Below are positions 20,616 through 24,533 of a stretch of 24,533 nucleotides of DNA, in pieces (position 1 is the stretch's first letter; each line of letters begins with the position of its first letter). The translations under genes were made by a program, and so were the position numbers. The notes below the pieces were generated by a model. That model was not told the origin of the DNA. It did no database searches and saw only the letters and a program-made list of their open reading frames with translations. The DNA is taken from positions 1 to 24,533 of the IMG/VR virus record IMGVR_UViG_3300044638_000100, one strand, 5' to 3'. This stretch comes from a virus.

Positions 20616-23600
20616 TTGGCTGGATATCAAAGACAATCAGCTGCCGACATCGTGCCAACCGCCGTTGTACGCGCAGCCCCAATCAATAACGAACTTAACG
20701 CATTGCGTGATGCCTTCCTGCTTGCTGGTGGTCACCGCCATGATGGTAGCGCTACTGAAGGTAACTATGTCACCCTGATTGCAGACTCTGACGCTCTTAA
20801 CAAAGTTGCTGTAGACACTGGCAACAATCGTGTTGGTGTATTCGTTGAAGTTGCTGCTGCCGCTGTTGAACAAGTGCGCGTTCAAGACGGTGCTATTGTT
20901 CCTGTTACAGATAATGACATTGATCTTGGTACTAGCTCTCTTGAGTTTAAAGACCTGTACATTGATGGCACAGCAAACATTGATAGTCTTGTTGCTGACA
21001 CTGCTGACATCAATGCCGGTACTATGGATGCTGTTGTCATTGGTGCGTCTACACCAGCCGCTGCCACTGTCACCAACCTCACTGTTAATACTGCTGCAAC
21101 AATTGCGTCTGCTGACATCAATGCTGGTACTATCGATGGTGCAGTGATTGGTGGTTCTTCTGCTCAAGCAATTACTGGCACAACTATTACAGCCAGCACA
21201 GGTTTTGTTGGTGGTCTTACTGGTGCTGTCACTGGTAATACAGCCGGTACGCACACTGGTGCTGTTGTCGGCAATGTCACTGGTAATGTTACAGGTAATG
21301 TGACAGCTTCTACTGGCACTTCTACATTCAACGATGTCACTATCAACGGTGGCTTGAATATGGATGCTGGCACTGCTGCCACCATCACCAACCTCACATC
21401 ACCAACCAACAGCGGAGATGCTGCTACTAAGGGATATGTTGACACTGCTGACGCATTAAAACTAAATCTTAGTGGCGGCACCATGTCTGGTGCAATTGCT
21501 ATGGGTACTAACAAGATCACTGGTCTTGGCACTCCTACATTAACAGCCGATGCTGCTACAAAAGGATATGTTGACACTGCTGTTAGCAACCTGATTGACA
21601 GCGCACCCGGCGCTCTTGACACATTGAACGAGCTTGCTGCTGCTCTTGGTGATGACGCTAGCTTTTCCACCACTGTAACAACTTCCATTGCCGCTAAGCT
21701 TCCACTTGCTGGTGGCACAATGTCTGGTGCCATTGCTATGGGTACTAGCAAGATCACAGGTTTGGGCGACCCAACGCTAGCACAAGACGCTGCTACAAAG
21801 ACCTATGTTGATACCGCCGATGCGTTGAAACTCAACTTATCTGGTGGCACAATGTCGGGTGCCATCGCAATGGGTACGAGCAAGATCACAGGTCTTGGCG
21901 ATCCAACAGCGAATCAAGATGCTGCCACAAAGACTTATGTCGATACTGCTGATGCACTGAAGTTGTCACTGTCTGGCGGCACTATGTCGGGTGCAATTGC
22001 AATGGGTACTAGTAAGATTACAGGATTGGGTACACCAACTGATAATGCTGATGCAACCACCAAGCTGTATGTTGATGGCATCTTGGGTAGTGCCACAGCT
22101 GCTGCCACCTCTGCTGCTGCCGCTGCCACCTCTGCTAGCAACGCTGCCACCTCTGAGAGCAATGCTGCCACTTCAGCTAGCAATGCCTCTACTTCTGCTG
22201 GTGCTGCTTCTACTAGCGCCACTGCTGCTGCTGCCAGCTATGACAGCTTTGATGATCGTTATCTTGGACCAAAGTCTTCTGCTCCATCGGTAGACAATGA
22301 TGGCAATGCTTTGCTCACTGGTGCTTTGTATTGGAATAGCACAAGCAGCGAGTTGTATTTGTGGACAGGTTCTGTTTGGACTCAAGCAGCGTTCACTGCA
22401 AGTGGTTTTGCTACATTAACTGGTTCAGAAACATTAACTAATAAAACACTTACGAGTCCTATCTTAACTGCTCCAGCGCTTGGCACTCCCGCAAGCGGGG
22501 TTGTCACCAACCTGACAGGCACGGCCTCCATCAACATCAACGGCACTGTAGGGGCTACGACAGCTTCTACTGGCGCGTTTACCACGTTGTCTGCAACGGG
22601 TGTGACCACGGTGCAGGCTGGCACAGTCTCACTCCCAGCCATCACCACTACAGGCGACACCAACACAGGTATTTACTTCCCTGCCGCTGACACCATTGCT
22701 TTCACAGAAGGTGGCGTGGAGAGTATGCGCATCGATTCCAGCGGCAATGTGGGGATTGGGACAACGGGGCCAACATCAAAACTTCATGTCTCAGGGGGAA
22801 GAACTGATTTAGTAGCGGCTTCAGAAACCTATGCGTTGGGGGTTCGATATGGCGTTGGAACTGGCATTTACTATATAGGCGCATCAAATTCCGCAACACC
22901 TGATTTGGTCTTTAGTCAAACTGGTGGTTCAGAGCGAATGCGTCTTACTAACGCAGGTGATTTGGGGGTTGGGACGAGTTCGCCTTCTTATAAGTTGGAT
23001 GTTTCCACCAGCGTCAACAACATTGCTGGCGCGAGAATTCAGAATACCAGTTCTGCAAGCGGTGCATATTCTAGTTTGTGGCTTGACAATGATTCAGCGG
23101 GAATTAAATCTGCCTTAATCAAAAATTCCTCAACCAACACAGGCAATCTTGGTACAAACAGTTTTTATCTGTACTACAGCGATACTGGCTCAAGCGGAAT
23201 TTTTAACGCCAGCGCAAGCCCCATTACATTTTCAACCAATGGTTCCGAACGCGCCCGTATCGACTCCAGCGGCAATGTGGGTATTGGGACGAGTTCGGGT
23301 TCTGCGCGGTTAAATGTCAACGGCGGCACAAGCACATCACAGATTCGCTGGGAAGTAAACAACGCTGCCTTTACGCAAGAGGTGTCTACCAATGCGGCGG
23401 CGAATGCGTATGTGTACAAGTCCAATGATGCCTCGTACCATGTGTGGAAACTAAGCAGTACCGAGGCTATGCGCCTTGACTCCAGCGGCAATGTGGGGAT
23501 TGGGACAAGTTCGCCAGCTACTAAACTGCATGTTGCTGGCGCGTCTGCAATTGCTCGTATTGACAGGACTGCTGACGCTTCTGCAAACCCTGAGTTGCAG

Positions 23601-24533
23601 CTTTCTGCTGTTGCTCGCCAGTTTAATGTCGGAGTCGGTGGGGCTTCATTTGCAACCGCCGCCATTCAAGGCGCTTACTACCTTTACGATAGCACAGCCG
23701 CAGCGTATAGGATGGTCATCGACTCCAGCGGCAACGTGGGGATTGGGACGAGTTCGCCAACAAGAGCACTTCATGTTGTTGGTACATGGACAAACACCGG
23801 CGACTATTTAATGGATAGCGGTAGCCCACAACTTGCGTGGTCAAGCGGCGATTTAAGGTTTAAATACGCTGGTTTGAGCGGCACAGAAGCCATGCGTATC
23901 GACTCCAGCGGTAACTTGCTGGTGGGGACTACCACAAACAGCCCCGCTGGAAATAATGTTGTTGGCGCAGAACTTCAGGCAGTTGGGTCATTGCAACTTT
24001 CTAGGGATGGCGGTGCGGGTTTACAAGTAAACAGAAAAACCGATGATGGAACTTTGGTTGCTTTTAGGCAAGCAGGGACAGAAGAGGGAACAATCTCGGT
24101 ATCTGGTACAACCATTTCCTACAACGGCGGTCACCTGTCCCGTTGGGCGCAGACCACTACAGCCAAAGACGATACGCTGGTCAAGGGTACTGTGCTGTCC
24201 AACCTTGATGAAATGAATGTATACACGGACGCTGATGGCAACCCTGTAGACAACGAGCAGCTTAACAAGGTCAAAGTTTCTGATGTTGAAGGCGATGCAA
24301 ATGTCGCTGGCGTGTTTGTCAACTGGGATCACGATGAAGCCCACGATGTAGACGAGATCAACATGGCGATGACAGGCGACATGATTATCCGCATTGCTCA
24401 AGGCACAACTGTTGCCCGTGGTGATTTGCTCATGTCTGCTGGTGACGGCACTGCCAAGCCACAAGGTGATGACATCGTGCGATCTAAGACTGTTGCCAAG
24501 GTAACTTCAACCCATGTCACTTGCACTTACGCA
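20616..24533 (+). CDS. long tail fibre protein (3' end beyond window)
   Basis: A frame of 1306 codons is open from a TTG start at 20616 to the window edge with no stop. AGGAGA lies five bases before TTG, and no earlier start exists after the preceding stop. In order: an N-terminal attachment region; four 'GGTMSGAIAMG' units from residues 285, 364, 408 and 452; an Ala/Ser-rich rod at about 490-545; and 'YDSFDDRYLGPK'. A Thr-rich part with 'TLTNKTLTSP' follows, then six 'MRIDSSGNVGIGT'-type units from about 704 to 1110. The final region, 'SYNGGHLSRWAQ' to 'GDLLMSAGDGTAKPQGDD', resembles C-terminal fibre-maturation or chaperone domains. The fibre should bind the host surface. Confidence 0.88.
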   Translation, partial: MAGYQRQSAADIVPTAVVRAAPINNELNALRDAFLLAGGHRHDGSATEGNYVTLIADSDALNKVAVDTGNNRVGVFVEVAAAAVEQVRVQDGAIVPVTDNDIDLGTSSLEFKDLYIDGTANIDSLVADTADINAGTMDAVVIGASTPAAATVTNLTVNTAATIASADINAGTIDGAVIGGSSAQAITGTTITASTGFVGGLTGAVTGNTAGTHTGAVVGNVTGNVTGNVTASTGTSTFNDVTINGGLNMDAGTAATITNLTSPTNSGDAATKGYVDTADALKLNLSGGTMSGAIAMGTNKITGLGTPTLTADAATKGYVDTAVSNLIDSAPGALDTLNELAAALGDDASFSTTVTTSIAAKLPLAGGTMSGAIAMGTSKITGLGDPTLAQDAATKTYVDTADALKLNLSGGTMSGAIAMGTSKITGLGDPTANQDAATKTYVDTADALKLSLSGGTMSGAIAMGTSKITGLGTPTDNADATTKLYVDGILGSATAAATSAAAAATSASNAATSESNAATSASNASTSAGAASTSATAAAASYDSFDDRYLGPKSSAPSVDNDGNALLTGALYWNSTSSELYLWTGSVWTQAAFTASGFATLTGSETLTNKTLTSPILTAPALGTPASGVVTNLTGTASININGTVGATTASTGAFTTLSATGVTTVQAGTVSLPAITTTGDTNTGIYFPAADTIAFTEGGVESMRIDSSGNVGIGTTGPTSKLHVSGGRTDLVAASETYALGVRYGVGTGIYYIGASNSATPDLVFSQTGGSERMRLTNAGDLGVGTSSPSYKLDVSTSVNNIAGARIQNTSSASGAYSSLWLDNDSAGIKSALIKNSSTNTGNLGTNSFYLYYSDTGSSGIFNASASPITFSTNGSERARIDSSGNVGIGTSSGSARLNVNGGTSTSQIRWEVNNAAFTQEVSTNAAANAYVYKSNDASYHVWKLSSTEAMRLDSSGNVGIGTSSPATKLHVAGASAIARIDRTADASANPELQLSAVARQFNVGVGGASFATAAIQGAYYLYDSTAAAYRMVIDSSGNVGIGTSSPTRALHVVGTWTNTGDYLMDSGSPQLAWSSGDLRFKYAGLSGTEAMRIDSSGNLLVGTTTNSPAGNNVVGAELQAVGSLQLSRDGGAGLQVNRKTDDGTLVAFRQAGTEEGTISVSGTTISYNGGHLSRWAQTTTAKDDTLVKGTVLSNLDEMNVYTDADGNPVDNEQLNKVKVSDVEGDANVAGVFVNWDHDEAHDVDEINMAMTGDMIIRIAQGTTVARGDLLMSAGDGTAKPQGDDIVRSKTVAKVTSTHVTCTYA
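21468..22080 (+). repeat. tail-fibre GGTMSGAIAMG repeats
   Basis: Four copies begin at 21468, 21705, 21837 and 21969. Copies 2-4 are exactly 132 bp (44 residues) apart. Copy 1 is 237 bp before copy 2 because a 35-residue insert with 'ALDTLNELAAALGDD' lies between them. Each unit runs G-G-T-M-S-G-A-I-A-M-G, K-I-T-G-L-G, then D-A-(A/T)-T-K and Y-V-D. Such units fold into the shaft of trimeric fibres. Confidence 0.9.
22722..23930 (+). repeat. six SSGNVGIGT-type repeats
   Basis: Units centre near 22734, 22950, 23262, 23478, 23721 and 23901. The second (LTNAGDLGVGT) and sixth (IDSSGNLLVGT) have diverged. Copies 3-5 share close to identical DNA around GACTCCAGCGGCAA. The segments between them are unrelated in sequence and length (about 60-110 residues). 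The layout suggests exchangeable modules with conserved joints. Confidence 0.88.

Overview
The window is part of a tailed double-stranded DNA phage (Caudoviricetes) with a short, podovirus-type tail. The evidence is a continuous head-and-tail block: small terminase, large terminase, portal, scaffold, major capsid protein, a decoration-like protein, a tail adaptor and a nozzle, ending in a very long tail fibre that runs off the right edge. Terminase-portal-scaffold-coat-adaptor-nozzle is the P22-like order. In T7 the terminases lie at the far end instead. Strong host-type sigma70 promoters (TTGACA-N17-TATAAC) and AGGAAA-type ribosome binding sites point to a bacterial host, probably Gram-negative. 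I see no integrase, repressor, polymerase or lysis gene here, so lifestyle and host cannot be read from this window.

Left arm (1-3281). Four tandem 22-bp repeats are followed by a leftward operon: a 22-residue membrane microprotein, a 71-residue two-helix membrane protein and a cysteine-rich GP88-like protein. About 690 bp without a gene then separate this operon from a rightward nuclease gene. That gap holds three short direct repeats spaced 20-21 bp, three operator-like palindromes and an AT-rich stretch, so it looks like a control region or a replication origin. Beyond the nuclease lies a second gap of about 745 bp, with its own promoter and a dense series of hairpins. It is a candidate structured noncoding RNA.

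Small-gene block (3282-5962). About nine very small, mostly lysine-rich proteins are encoded back to back, often with start and stop codons overlapping. A tRNA-Trp(CCA) sits among them. Several are too short for usual gene-length cut-offs. Two carry a recurring (A)KGGM motif, and related GG motifs occur in a 916-residue protein of the structural block.

Virion block (5962-24533). Two beta-rich structural proteins precede terS, an unknown gene that overlaps terL by 197 bp, terL, a free-standing HNH endonuclease gene, portal, a 73-residue protein, the 916-residue low-complexity protein, scaffold, and a promoter with a structured leader before the major capsid gene. Two hairpin terminators bracket the decoration gene. 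Adaptor, nozzle and a TTG-started fibre of more than 1300 residues finish the window. Terminase cuts and pumps DNA through the portal into a shell that scaffold and coat build. Adaptor and nozzle close the neck, and the fibre probably binds the host.
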